From: Paludibacter sp.
GTDB lineage: Bacteria; Bacteroidota; Bacteroidia; Bacteroidales; Paludibacteraceae
DNA: 32,495 nt
Assembly (NCBI GenBank): GCA_024710005.1
Contig: JANJVQ010000013.1
Span: 1-32,495, forward strand
Reading direction: 5' to 3'
The notes under the pieces were generated by a model that made no database searches, was not told the DNA's origin, and saw only the letters and a program-made list of their open reading frames with translations. Below, piece after piece: positions 16,773 through 25,278 of this stretch (position 1 is its first letter; each line of letters begins with the position of its first letter). The position numbers and the translations under genes were made by a program.

Positions 16773-17834
16773 ATGTTAAAAAGAATTTCAACTTTGCTGT
16801 TAGTTACATTAATCCTGTTCGGATCGTTGTCGGCAGCAAAAAGACCCAAAAATGTTATTTTCTTAATCGGAGATGGAATGGGAATGGCGCATATTTATGC
16901 TACCATGGTTACCAATGGAAATAAGCTCGAATTAGAACGTTGTAAACACGTAGGTTATTCAAAAACATATTGCGCTAACCGGTTTGTGACGGATTCGGGT
17001 GCAGGCGGTACTGCGCTCGCTACCGGAGTAAAAACCAGGTACGGGATGATTGGTATGAACCCTGATTCTGTTGCCGTGGAAAGCATCCTGGAGCAAAGCG
17101 ATCGCAATGGACTGGCAACAGGTATCGTTGTTTCCTGTGCTGTAACCTATGTTACGCCTGCTACTTTTATTGCTCATCAAATAAACAGAAAAATGTATGA
17201 AGAAGCTGCAGCCGATTATTTAAAAACAGATATTGATGTTTTTATTGGTGGTGGAAGAAAATATTTTGAATCACGAAAAGATGGTAGAAATCTCATTCAG
17301 GAATTAAAAGATAAACAATATCAGGTTGCTTTTGACCTGGATGAAGTGAAAAAGATAAATTCGGGGAAGTTGGCAGGACTAATTCATGAAGATCAACCGC
17401 CTGCAATGCCTGAACGTGGCGATCTGCTTCCTGATGCAACAATGGTTGCTATTGATATACTGGACAATAATAAAAAAGGTTTTTTCCTGATGGTGGAAGG
17501 TTCGCAGATTGACTGGGGAGGACATAGCAATGATATTGATATGATTGTAAGAGAGATGCTGGATTTTGATAAAACAATCGGAAAAGTGCTTGATTTTGCT
17601 GAAAAGGATGGAAATACGCTGGTTGTTATTACTGCCGACCATGAATGTGGCGGGCTTACTCTTGTTAATGGTAATATGAATGAAGGAAAGGTGAAGGCTT
17701 ATTTTTCATCAAAAGGTCATACTGGAATACCAGTTCCTGTTTTTGCATTCGGACCGGGTGCAGAGGAGTTTACAGGCTTCATGGAAAATATTGATTTTAA
17801 AGGCAAAATTGAAAAACTGCTTAAACTGAAATAA
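16773..17834 (+). CDS. alkaline phosphatase
   Basis: The 353-residue product has a signal peptide (about 1-22) and the alkaline phosphatase fold: metal-binding D34 in FLIGDGMG, catalytic S75 in FVTDSGAGGTALATG, metal ligands in IDWGGHSND and ITADHECGG, and the last histidine in SSKGHTGIPVPVFAFG. It hydrolyses phosphomonoesters in the periplasm. It is shorter than E. coli PhoA, as is usual for the compact Bacteroidota form. It ends with a strong terminator at 17894-17928. Confidence 0.94.
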   Translation: MLKRISTLLLVTLILFGSLSAAKRPKNVIFLIGDGMGMAHIYATMVTNGNKLELERCKHVGYSKTYCANRFVTDSGAGGTALATGVKTRYGMIGMNPDSVAVESILEQSDRNGLATGIVVSCAVTYVTPATFIAHQINRKMYEEAAADYLKTDIDVFIGGGRKYFESRKDGRNLIQELKDKQYQVAFDLDEVKKINSGKLAGLIHEDQPPAMPERGDLLPDATMVAIDILDNNKKGFFLMVEGSQIDWGGHSNDIDMIVREMLDFDKTIGKVLDFAEKDGNTLVVITADHECGGLTLVNGNMNEGKVKAYFSSKGHTGIPVPVFAFGPGAEEFTGFMENIDFKGKIEKLLKLK

Positions 17835-17893
17835 TCATTTTATCAGCATCGGAGACGATCTGTTGCGTTGAAATGTAAATAATAAGTCAGCTG

Positions 17894-17928
17894 GCTGTAT
17901 CGGGTAAATCCTGATACAGCTTTTTTTT
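17894..17928 (+). terminator. intrinsic terminator after the alkaline phosphatase gene
   Basis: GCTGTATCGGG pairs with CCTGATACAGC (one G-U pair), loop TAAAT, followed by eight T residues. It closes the parA-to-phosphatase gene series. Confidence 0.92.
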
Positions 17929-17971
17929 GTCAACATTTATAAAAGTTAACAAGAAACATTATGTGACTTGA

Positions 17972-17979
17972 TAACTTTG
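17972..17979 (+). promoter_or_regulatory. -7 box for the lipoprotein gene at 18025
   Basis: TAACTTTG fits TAnnTTTG and lies 45 bases before the ATG at 18025, directly after the phosphatase terminator. Confidence 0.55.
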
Positions 17980-18024
17980 GCAGCAATATGTAATACACAC
18001 CTAATTATATTAAAATTAATTATT

Positions 18025-18555
18025 ATGAAATCAACTTTTTCTATTCTGTTTTTCTTATCTGTCGCATTTTTTGGTTTTTATGCTTGTGAAGGAGTTAACA
18101 ATCCTGAGGATGAACAAAATGCTGCAAGTGCAAATACAATAGCGGCAAAAATTAATGGAAAAGATACTGTACTCGCAATTTCCAGGGTTATACTGACCGA
18201 CTATCCTGCTGAAAATAATAAACCGGCACACCAACAATTAACACTCATAACGATGGGTTCCCGTCCCGGATTTTCGATTGATTTTTATATTAATGATTCT
18301 TCGGGAAATCTGGAGATTAATAAAAATTATCCCGTTGGTGGAGCTACAAGTGGAACAGCATTTACAACTGTTTATCTCAGAAGTTATGCGGATGAATATG
18401 GTTATCCCAGTGTAAGCACTGCAACACCTAATCCTGATTTGTATTATGCGAAAATTACTGAACTGTCTGGTACCACAGTAAAAGGCTACATTAAATTTAA
18501 TGTTGGTGGTAATTTTGATTTTGAAGGGACTTTTTATGCCAATCAAGTTGAATGA
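18025..18555 (+). CDS. small lipoprotein, DUF6252-like
   Basis: The 176-residue product from the ATG at 18025 has a lipoprotein signal (MKSTFSILFFLSVAFFGFYAC, Cys21) followed by a Ser/Asn-rich linker and a beta-rich domain with INGKDTVLAIS, FSIDFYIND and a C-terminal VKGYIKFNVGGNFDFEGTFYAN. This pattern resembles the DUF6252-type lipoproteins of Bacteroidota, in which a final strand ends in a GTF motif. An upstream codon at 17968 would spoil the signal peptide and overlap the promoter. The function is unknown. Confidence 0.75.
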   Translation: MKSTFSILFFLSVAFFGFYACEGVNNPEDEQNAASANTIAAKINGKDTVLAISRVILTDYPAENNKPAHQQLTLITMGSRPGFSIDFYINDSSGNLEINKNYPVGGATSGTAFTTVYLRSYADEYGYPSVSTATPNPDLYYAKITELSGTTVKGYIKFNVGGNFDFEGTFYANQVE

Positions 18556-18597
18556 ATAATAACATAAAATTGGTTTAACTTATAAATTAAAAATCAC

Positions 18598-19818
18598 ATG
18601 AAAAGGGTAATCTTAAAATCGTTAATGCTTATTGTTTTTCTTCAGGGTGTGTTCGTTGCTTCTCAAAACCTGAACATTGGTAATCTTACCTCATTGAAAG
18701 CAGGTAATGACGTGGTATATGTTGCCGGTCAGAAAGGGGTGGCTGCATTGAACCCTGCCGATATGTCGGTTATCTGGGAGAAGATACTGCCCGAAGTAAC
18801 CTGTCGGCTCATTGAATGTAACTCGACCGGTTTAGTTTGTTCAGGTTATAATGTGGAGGGCAAAAAAGGACAATCGCTTAGTGCGTTTTCATCTCTCTGG
18901 GATAAGGTGACTTACAATGCTTTGTCCGTTGCAATGTTTGATTCTAATGGTAATCAGTTGTGGTGTACCCGGTTGAATGCCAGTTCTAAATTGTCGACGC
19001 CTGCAATCAATGATGTAATTGTTGCGGTATCGAGTAATGATTCGTTGTATATTTTCGATGCAGGTACAGGTAATCTTAAATCACAAACGTATTGCAATGA
19101 AAAGTTTTTGCTGGGAAAAACAATTAAGGAACATGCAATCCCTAACCAACCTTTGATTCTGAGAAATGAAATTATCAATGCTGCGCCTTTCAAACTGACT
19201 AAAATAGGGTTGGATGGTAAAATGTTGAAAAGTAAAGAACAATACGGAATGTTGCAGTCGCTTCCGGTTATGACCGTCGCTCCGGTAAGTTTTCAGCATC
19301 TTGTTTTTGTGGCAAACGCTCCGGTGGGACAAAAAAACACAAAAGAAGGTACAGCCAGGTTGTATTGTATCAATGAAGATCTGGATAAAAAATGGGATAG
19401 TTTTGTGGATGTAAATGGTCAGACCGGCGTAAGTTCACTTGTTAAAAACGCAAATCAGCTATTTGTGGCAACCAATGGTTCTGTGCTTTCTTTTAATGTA
19501 AAAGGTAAAAAACTGTGGGAATATAGCAAAAAAGTAGGGATTCCTGATTTGAGAGGAGTGCGTTATCCGGGTATGGGATCAACGCTGGCGACTAAAGTGT
19601 CACATGGAAAATTCCTGGCTGCCGGAGATAAAATGGTTTACCTGGCAAGTGGCGCTAAAGTAAAAAAGAATTGGATAAACCAGATGCTCATTTTAGATGC
19701 CAAAACCGGAAAACTGGTTAAGATTGTTGATTTGGACAATATTGTTGTTGATATGGATATGCTGGGTGAAAACCTGGTTTATATTACAGAAGCAAACAAA
19801 GTGTATTTAATGCAATAA
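18598..19818 (+). CDS. exported PQQ-type beta-propeller-like protein
   Basis: The 406-residue product has a signal peptide (about 1-22, ending FVASQ) and repeated propeller blades with the pattern of 'value in, value out' strands: VVYVAGQKGVAALNPADMSVIWEK, DSLYIFDAGTGNLKSQ, NQLFVATNGSVLSFNVKGKKLWEY and LILDAKTGKLVKIVDL. This fits the PQQ-like (WD/quinoprotein-like) propeller superfamily; no quinone-binding motif can be asserted. It faces the minus-strand AraC gene with only 4 bases between their stop codons. Role unknown; probably periplasmic or surface-bound. Confidence 0.75.
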   Translation: MKRVILKSLMLIVFLQGVFVASQNLNIGNLTSLKAGNDVVYVAGQKGVAALNPADMSVIWEKILPEVTCRLIECNSTGLVCSGYNVEGKKGQSLSAFSSLWDKVTYNALSVAMFDSNGNQLWCTRLNASSKLSTPAINDVIVAVSSNDSLYIFDAGTGNLKSQTYCNEKFLLGKTIKEHAIPNQPLILRNEIINAAPFKLTKIGLDGKMLKSKEQYGMLQSLPVMTVAPVSFQHLVFVANAPVGQKNTKEGTARLYCINEDLDKKWDSFVDVNGQTGVSSLVKNANQLFVATNGSVLSFNVKGKKLWEYSKKVGIPDLRGVRYPGMGSTLATKVSHGKFLAAGDKMVYLASGAKVKKNWINQMLILDAKTGKLVKIVDLDNIVVDMDMLGENLVYITEANKVYLMQ

Positions 19819-19822
19819 CACA

Positions 19823-20974
19823 TCAGGCGAATTGGTTACTCGCCTTGTAATTGACCTTCTCTTTGAGATACGCTGAAGGTAATTTATCTGTTTGTTTTTT
19901 GAATGCGTTGTAGAAGCTGGTTCTGTTGTTAAAACCGCTTTCATATGCAACGCTTTCGATGGTCAGGTTCTTTTTCTCAAAGTCATCCAGTAAGGTTAAA
20001 GCATGTCTGATTCGATAACTATTGATAAAATCCCTGAAATTTGTATTGAATCTTTTATTAATAACCATCGAAAGGATGTTGGGGAGAATGTTAAGTTCAT
20101 GAGACATAGCTGCGAGACTGTAATTCATAGCAATATATGGTTTTCTGTGTTCCATCAGTGTGACAATTTCTTTGTATATCGTATTGATTTTCTCTTCATC
20201 AACATGTATGGACGCATATTTTGCCGAATCTTTGATAATGAAAGTAGTTTCAAGATCTTTTATTGGTTGTACATAAGAAAACTGTAACAGGGCGGATGTT
20301 GAATTCGATAACCTCAGGAACATATAAATAAAGAAGATCTGTCCGAATACCGGCATATACAAGATGATGTATCCGATATCTGCTTTCAATAGAAAAGGTA
20401 CAAAGGCAAACAATTGCAGAACCAGCATCAATGAGAGCATTTCTCTTCTTTCTCTTAATGCCTGATTACCTGTTGTGTCATTCGTCTTTTCTGTTCTGAT
20501 TTCTTTTATCAGCAGCAAGATGTTAACCGCAATGGCATAGATACAAATCAGAAAATTGTAAAACAAACTGAAAAAGTTCATTTCATTGTTATGCAATTTG
20601 CGAATTGTTTCTTCGGCCAGTGTTGAATCAATGATTGTAAGAATAATAAAGGGAATATAAAGTATTGAAGGTGTAAATAGAAGCCAGTTGATTTTTGTTT
20701 TTCTTTGTTCCGGGTTTTTCAGGTTTTGAAAAAACAAGTACAAATATGCTCCCCAGGAGACATTCAGCAATAAGGTGATGTGTTGTAAAATAATATTCCC
20801 GTTTCCAAGAAAAAAATGGGTGTTGTTTATGATGGCCAAAGTGGGTGGGAAGAATATCCATCCCAACCAGAAAAAAGCCGGAATTTTTACTGAACGTATC
20901 CAGCAAATAATTGTGAGTAAACCTAAATTAAATGCTCCTAAAACGGCAATGGTTAAAATAGCGTTTTCTTCCAT
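19823..20974 (-). CDS. membrane-anchored AraC-family regulator
   Basis: The 383-residue product has about six to seven transmembrane helices in its first 230 residues (for example AILTIAVLGAFNLGLLTIICW, ILQHITLLLNVSWGAYLYLFF, FLICIYAIAVNILLL) and an AraC-type double helix-turn-helix at the C-terminus (about 275-375; FINSYRIRHALTLLDDF, SVAYESGFNNRTSFYNAFKK). Such proteins are thought to sense a signal at the membrane and bind DNA directly. The target is unknown. Its start codon lies within one arm of a 14-bp inverted repeat (see 20969-21028), and a TTGA tract lies about 100 bases upstream. Confidence 0.9.
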   Translation of the reverse strand: MEENAILTIAVLGAFNLGLLTIICWIRSVKIPAFFWLGWIFFPPTLAIINNTHFFLGNGNIILQHITLLLNVSWGAYLYLFFQNLKNPEQRKTKINWLLFTPSILYIPFIILTIIDSTLAEETIRKLHNNEMNFFSLFYNFLICIYAIAVNILLLIKEIRTEKTNDTTGNQALRERREMLSLMLVLQLFAFVPFLLKADIGYIILYMPVFGQIFFIYMFLRLSNSTSALLQFSYVQPIKDLETTFIIKDSAKYASIHVDEEKINTIYKEIVTLMEHRKPYIAMNYSLAAMSHELNILPNILSMVINKRFNTNFRDFINSYRIRHALTLLDDFEKKNLTIESVAYESGFNNRTSFYNAFKKQTDKLPSAYLKEKVNYKASNQFA

Positions 20975-21028
20975 AGTGAGTATTCCGGGTTAAAGCCTTA
21001 TTAGTTTAATTTTGTACTCACTATGGAA
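20969..21028. promoter_or_regulatory. inverted repeat spanning the AraC gene start, with promoter-like spacer
   Basis: The arms are perfect 14-mers, 20969-20982 (TTCCATAGTGAGTA) and 21015-21028 (TACTCACTATGGAA), 32 bases apart. The left arm contains the start codon of the AraC gene. The spacer carries TAATTTTG (21007-21014), a -7 box that points away from the gene. A 12-base palindrome TTTCATATGAAA lies at 21056-21067. This could be an operator, a hairpin in the leader, or a small invertible segment. Confidence 0.7.
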
Positions 21029-21070
21029 AAGAAAAGGTTTAAAAGATATCAATAGTTTCATATGAAAGTA

Positions 21071-21097
21071 TTGATTGATTGATTGATTGATTGATTG
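21071..21097. repeat. TTGA tetranucleotide tract
   Basis: Six full TTGA units plus TTG, in the spacer between the purA stop (21110) and the AraC gene start (20974). Tetranucleotide tracts are prone to slipped-strand length change. Confidence 0.9.
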
Positions 21098-21109
21098 TTG
21101 TTTTTGGAT

Positions 21110-22369
21110 CTATCTGAGAATAGTCTGTGCCCGGTCGGGACCTACCGATACGATTTTAATAGGCACTTCCAGTTCTTCTTCCAGAAAATTCAGGTATGCT
21201 TTGAATTCTTCCGGGAATTCATCTTCCGATTGCATTTTTGTCATATCAATTTGCCATCCCGGTAACTCAGCGTAAACGGGTTCAACTTCTCCTTCAATCG
21301 AGTAGGGAAATTCTTCTGTAATAACATCATTGATTTTATATGCTACGCAGGCCCTGATGGTTTCGAAGGCATCCATTACATCACTTTTCATCATGATGAG
21401 CTGTGTGACACCATTGATCATCACCGCGTATTTGAGGGCGACTAAATCAACCCAGCCACAACGGCGCGGGCGACCGGTTACGGAGCCGAATTCATTGCCG
21501 TTTTTACGCATTAAGTCTCCTGTTTCATCGAAAAGCTCTGTCGGAAACGGACCGCTACCAACACGGGTACAATAGGCTTTAAAGATTCCATATACTTCTC
21601 CGATGTTGCGTGGTGCAACACCCAGTCCGGTGCAAGCTCCGGCACAAATGGTGTTTGAAGAAGTCACAAAGGGATATGAGCCAAAATCAACATCCAGCAT
21701 GGTGCCCTGCGCACCCTCTGCCAGTATTTTCTTTTCTGCCTTGATAGCGTCGTTAATTACATGTTCACTGTCAATAAGTTCAAACTTTCTGATACATGCT
21801 ATGCCTTCGAACCAATCTTTTTCAAGTGTTGCCAGATCATATTCGAAATTATATTGTGCCAGCAGTTCCTTATGCCTTTTGATAGCAGTATTGTATTTCT
21901 CTTCGAAATTATGCAATATATCACCAACTCTTACTCCGTTACGACTGACTTTATCTGTGTAGGTCGGACCGATACCTTTTCCGGTTGTACCTATTTTTCC
22001 TTCTCCCTTAGCTGATTCGTATGCCTGGTCAAGTAAACGGTGCGTAGGCAAAATCAGATGTGCCTTTTTTGATATCTTCAATCTTTTAGTCAATGGGTGT
22101 CCTGATGCTTCGAGTGCTTCAACCTCGGCTTTGAAAAGGGCGGGATCGAGCACCACTCCGTTACCGATTATATTGATTTTGTCTCCCTGAAAAATGCCTG
22201 AAGGGATGGAGCGCAGCACGTATTTTTGTCCTTCAAATTCGAGTGTGTGACCAGCATTGGGACCGCCCTGAAACCTTGTTACCAGATCATAACCGGGCGT
22301 TAATACATCCACTACTTTTCCTTTTCCTTCGTCACCCCATTGGAGTCCTAATAGTACATCTACTTTCAT
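21110..22369 (-). CDS. purA: adenylosuccinate synthetase
   Basis: The 419-residue product has the family P-loop-like GDEGKGK (12-18), catalytic D13 and H41 in NAGHT, the TTGKGIGPTYTDKVSR segment and SVTGRPRRCGWVD near the middle. It makes adenylosuccinate from IMP, aspartate and GTP, the first committed step to AMP. It begins 15 bases after the Fur-family gene, with which it is probably co-transcribed. Confidence 0.97.
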   Translation of the reverse strand: MKVDVLLGLQWGDEGKGKVVDVLTPGYDLVTRFQGGPNAGHTLEFEGQKYVLRSIPSGIFQGDKINIIGNGVVLDPALFKAEVEALEASGHPLTKRLKISKKAHLILPTHRLLDQAYESAKGEGKIGTTGKGIGPTYTDKVSRNGVRVGDILHNFEEKYNTAIKRHKELLAQYNFEYDLATLEKDWFEGIACIRKFELIDSEHVINDAIKAEKKILAEGAQGTMLDVDFGSYPFVTSSNTICAGACTGLGVAPRNIGEVYGIFKAYCTRVGSGPFPTELFDETGDLMRKNGNEFGSVTGRPRRCGWVDLVALKYAVMINGVTQLIMMKSDVMDAFETIRACVAYKINDVITEEFPYSIEGEVEPVYAELPGWQIDMTKMQSEDEFPEEFKAYLNFLEEELEVPIKIVSVGPDRAQTILR

Positions 22370-22384
22370 TGTTATATTTATAAA

Positions 22385-22822
22385 TTATTTTTTACTGCAT
22401 TTTTTGCATATCCCATAGATATACAGGGAATAATGTGTGCTTTGAAAATTGGCAAATTCTTTCGACTGAATTGCTTTTTTTATTTTTTTATCCGTAAACT
22501 CCTTGACTTTTCCACATACGATGCAAACAGAATGGTTGTGGATGTTAGCGCCTATTGATTTTTCGTATTGGGCGGATAAACCGTCAAACTGGTGTTTTAT
22601 GACAAGCCCGGCTTCCAAAAGTAAGTCAAGTGTGTTGTATACAGTTGCTAAACTGACCCTGTATTCATTTTGCATGCTTTCATAAAGTTTCTCAGCATCA
22701 AAATGCCCTTCAAGGGTATATATCTTTTTCAGTATAGCAAATCTTTCGGGGGTCTTTCTATGTTTATGTCTGACCAGATATTCCGTGAATATATTGACGA
22801 TGGTGGAACTTTCTTCTTTCAT
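22385..22822 (-). CDS. Fur-family metalloregulator
   Basis: The 145-residue product has an N-terminal winged helix (HRKTPERFAILKKIY; EYRVSLATVYNTLDLLLEAGLV) and a C-terminal metal domain with the structural zinc site C100/C103 (CIVC) and C139/C142 (CKKC), and metal-binding HNH at 95-97. Fur, PerR and Zur cannot be told apart safely; the absence of a long His-rich tail and its link to purA give no clue. It has a good -7 box at 22842-22849. Confidence 0.92.
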   Translation of the reverse strand: MKEESSTIVNIFTEYLVRHKHRKTPERFAILKKIYTLEGHFDAEKLYESMQNEYRVSLATVYNTLDLLLEAGLVIKHQFDGLSAQYEKSIGANIHNHSVCIVCGKVKEFTDKKIKKAIQSKEFANFQSTHYSLYIYGICKKCSKK

Positions 22823-22841
22823 TGATACTGATTAAACCACA

Positions 22842-22849
22842 CAAAGATA
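22842..22849 (-). promoter_or_regulatory. -7 box for the fur-like gene and purA
   Basis: The minus strand reads TATCTTTGT, an exact TAnnTTTG match 20 bases before the ATG, giving a very short leader. No clear -33 element or self-binding Fur palindrome was seen. Confidence 0.65.
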
Positions 22850-22858
22850 AGGCATTTT

Positions 22859-23560
22859 TCAGAATTTCTCATCCAGATATCCTAAAAATATTAATTCTTG
22901 TTTTACTGTCCGAAAGATGTGATTTCTTCCTGCAATGCTGTCATCCCTGAATGGTTCAAGACTTTTGTAGATTGTTTGTGCTGTTTCTTCGTCTTTTCGG
23001 GTGAGTCGCGCCATACAAACGGCGACCATATTATGTAATGTCTTTTCATCTTTTGGTATCTGCATTTGAAGTACGCGTTGTATGATTTGATTAACCTCTG
23101 CAACGTTCAGTTGTTTGTATATTCTTAGCAACAGGCTGAAGCCGAATGTTTGTTGTTGCCTGTTTTCCGACTGAATGCAATTCAGACCAAAGTCAACCGC
23201 GAAAGGCAGGTGTTGAAATAAATTCATACATACCTGCTCAATTAATTCAATGTTATTGCATTTATTTGACCAATCAGCAGCAAGTTCCGGTGTAAATTTT
23301 TCTGCAGGTTGCAGGAGTGATGCAAGTATCATGGTTTCACGTATCTCAAGCAGCCACAAACGTTGCGCTAAATCATGACTTCTATCATAATCCTTTGCTA
23401 TATCTCTGAGCCTGGTAACTGAAACTCCATAATTTTTTTTGTAGACAATGCCGTGCGCTTTCATCGAATCAGCAATGATGCCGTCCATCGAGAGTCTGAT
23501 TTGTCTTTTAATATGGTTGATTTGCTGGTCTAATTCAGTATTTGTAAGTAGAAATTTCAT
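22859..23560 (-). CDS. AlkD-like HEAT-repeat protein (DNA alkylation repair family)
   Basis: The 233-residue product is all-helical with HEAT-like repeats and the pattern KNYGVSVTRLRDIAKDY, AQRLWLLEIRETMILASLLQP and AADWSNKCNNIELIEQVCMNLF, which recalls the AlkD/AlkC-type glycosylase family as found in Bacteroidales. AlkD enzymes remove bulky alkylated bases. I cannot confirm the AlkD catalytic aspartate or the aromatic residues, so glycosylase activity is not shown; it may be a structural relative. It is probably transcribed separately from the fur-like gene, which has its own promoter. Confidence 0.65.
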   Translation of the reverse strand: MKFLLTNTELDQQINHIKRQIRLSMDGIIADSMKAHGIVYKKNYGVSVTRLRDIAKDYDRSHDLAQRLWLLEIRETMILASLLQPAEKFTPELAADWSNKCNNIELIEQVCMNLFQHLPFAVDFGLNCIQSENRQQQTFGFSLLLRIYKQLNVAEVNQIIQRVLQMQIPKDEKTLHNMVAVCMARLTRKDEETAQTIYKSLEPFRDDSIAGRNHIFRTVKQELIFLGYLDEKF

Positions 23561-23628
23561 TTGGATGTTTATGTATGTGTTTGATAATTAGCTGAATGTG
23601 AATTTTATTTTAATTTTGTCAAAATCGC

Positions 23629-23659
23629 TTGCATATAACTTTTTACTGTATTATCTTTG
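23629..23659 (+). promoter_or_regulatory. promoter of tRNA-His
   Basis: TTG (23629-23631), a 20-base spacer and TATCTTTGC (-7 box 23652-23659) fit the Bacteroidota consensus. Transcription would start about 7 bases before the mature tRNA. Confidence 0.8.
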
Positions 23660-23673
23660 CAGCTCGAAAACAT

Positions 23674-23748
<75 letters not shown>

Positions 23749-23765
23749 CATAGTTTAAATTAAGT

Positions 23766-23809
23766 AAAACCATAAAGTTCAGCAATAAACTTTGTGGTTT
23801 TATTTTTTT
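23766..23809 (+). terminator. terminator after tRNA-His, part of the left 49-bp repeat
   Basis: AAAACCATAAAGTT (23766-23779) pairs with AACTTTGTGGTTTT (23788-23801), 14 bp with one G-U pair, followed by ATTTTTTT. An identical copy of the whole 49-bp region (23766-23814) lies at 27246-27294. Confidence 0.85.
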
Positions 23810-23814
23810 GATTT
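23766..23814 (+). repeat. left copy of 49-bp direct repeat bounding the island
   Basis: Every base matches 27246-27294; the match begins after a T/C difference and ends at a C/G difference. Between the copies lies the 3.4 kb Rhs island. Confidence 0.95.
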
Positions 23815-23997
23815 CTCTTTGTGAATTTGTCCTTAAATTTAGATCTATCAATATCTTTTTCTTCATCGAAAGCAAAGGTAATGAAATTATAAAATTTCAC
23901 CGACAGGAAATAAAAAAACTTCATCTGTAAACTATAATACCTAAACTAAAAACCCTTCCTTTTAATTCTTCTGGAACATCTTTTTGTTTATTGAAAC

Positions 23998-24153
23998 AAA
24001 TATTACCTCGGCGATTACGAAGAAGAGACCGATAATCTTGGAAATATTAAGAAAATCCATTACCTTAGCGGCGGTGCTATACTCATCAATACCAACGGTG
24101 TAGAGATGTTGTATTGGTATAACAGTTATTCGATTGAAACAGCATTGTGGTAA
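23998..24153 (+). pseudogene. Rhs/YD-repeat core remnant
   Basis: A frame from 23998 to the TAA at 24151-24153 encodes NLGNIKKIHYLSGGAILIN and related YD-repeat residues. Bases 24001-24106 match 25429-25534 with one difference (T for C at the codon for H). The frame has a TGA directly upstream (23992) and diverges after NGVE to end in a short unrelated tail. It is a displaced piece of the Rhs core, probably left by recombination of cassettes. The remaining spacer 23815-23997 shows nothing else. Confidence 0.85.
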
Positions 24154-24171
24154 TACATTAATATAAATATT

Positions 24172-24672
24172 ATGAAAACAATTGAATCTGTTTTATGTTT
24201 GTTATCGTTTTTTTTATTCTCATGTGGAGAAGACGAAAAACTTACTTTGAATAAATCTATTTATTTAGGAAATGAATTAAAAACAGATGGGTGTTATTAT
24301 TCTATTATTGAACCAAATAAGAAACTTACAAATTACATCTTTTTATATAAAAACGGAGTAGTCCTGAATTTTGTTGATACAACTGGAATTAAAACTTTAG
24401 AAGATTTTAATCAAAATAATCTTAATCCCAAGAATAAAAGCAGTTGGGGAGTTTTTATTGTATCAAACAGTCATTTAGAAATCCAATGTTGGTCAAGTAG
24501 TTTTTCTGGTAAGCGATACTTAGATAATTCTATTGCAGAAATTGTAAATGATACGACCTTTAGAATTTATAAAATTATTAATGCTCGATCAGGAGAGACG
24601 GATGTAAATGATTTATTTTATTACATGAGATTTAGCCCCAAACCCGATAGTACTAATGTGTTCATAAAATGA
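24172..24672 (+). CDS. lipoprotein of unknown function in the Rhs island
   Basis: The 166-residue product has a lipoprotein signal (MKTIESVLCLLSFFLFSC, Cys18) and a mixed alpha/beta domain with many aromatic residues. I do not recognise a family. It starts 18 bases after the Rhs core remnant, in the place where an immunity gene or an orphan partner gene is often found, and its base composition is clearly more AT-rich than the flanking core genes. That suggests acquisition, but an immunity role is only inferred from position. Confidence 0.6.
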   Translation: MKTIESVLCLLSFFLFSCGEDEKLTLNKSIYLGNELKTDGCYYSIIEPNKKLTNYIFLYKNGVVLNFVDTTGIKTLEDFNQNNLNPKNKSSWGVFIVSNSHLEIQCWSSSFSGKRYLDNSIAEIVNDTTFRIYKIINARSGETDVNDLFYYMRFSPKPDSTNVFIK

Positions 24673-24736
24673 CCACCTTAATCATTACAATTTATGAGTA
24701 AGTCAACTATCTGGAAAATTTTAAATCTTAATACTT

Positions 24737-25249
24737 ATGTACCGATACCATACACATACAATAGTCCTATTTTTTCTATTTATCAGCAATCTTATGCAAT
24801 GTCAGATTGTCTCTGACAATGTGTTTTGTTATATTCTAACAGAAAAAAACAAAATTGGTAAGAACTCAATCTCAATAAAACTATTAGTATATAATGGGGA
24901 AAACGACAGCATTGTAGTTCCTGATTTTAATAAAAATATTTACCATAAATCAGCAATTGACTTTCGAAAAACAAATGAAAGAAAATTTTATTGGAGTTTA
25001 CTAACGTTATCAAACTCAGAACCTGATAATATGGTAACTGTATCAATTTTTGCGCCGAAGGTAAAGACACCAAAAAATCAGTCAGGAGAAATGAATATTC
25101 GTTTGGTAATACCACCAAAGAGTGTATTTGTTTCGGATGTATTCCTATTGTATTCCCCTTTTGTCGCTTATCCCCGAGGATATTACAAATTGTGTATATT
25201 TGACAGATCGACAGATAAATGCATTGCAGATTCTATTATTGAGATATAG
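24737..25249 (+). CDS. exported protein of unknown function in the Rhs island
   Basis: The 170-residue product has a hydrophobic signal (about 5-22, ending LMQCQ). A cysteine is present at about 22, but the preceding residues are not a good lipobox, so secretion type is uncertain. The body looks beta-rich (KNSISIKLLVYNG, MVTVSIFAPKV, EMNIRLVIPPKSVFVSDVFLL), perhaps an immunoglobulin-like fold. No family recognised. It is AT-rich and lies 30 bases before the truncated Rhs frame. Confidence 0.6.
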   Translation: MYRYHTHTIVLFFLFISNLMQCQIVSDNVFCYILTEKNKIGKNSISIKLLVYNGENDSIVVPDFNKNIYHKSAIDFRKTNERKFYWSLLTLSNSEPDNMVTVSIFAPKVKTPKNQSGEMNIRLVIPPKSVFVSDVFLLYSPFVAYPRGYYKLCIFDRSTDKCIADSIIEI

Positions 25250-25278
25250 TGACTTTCTACAATAGTCTGCTGTTTTGA

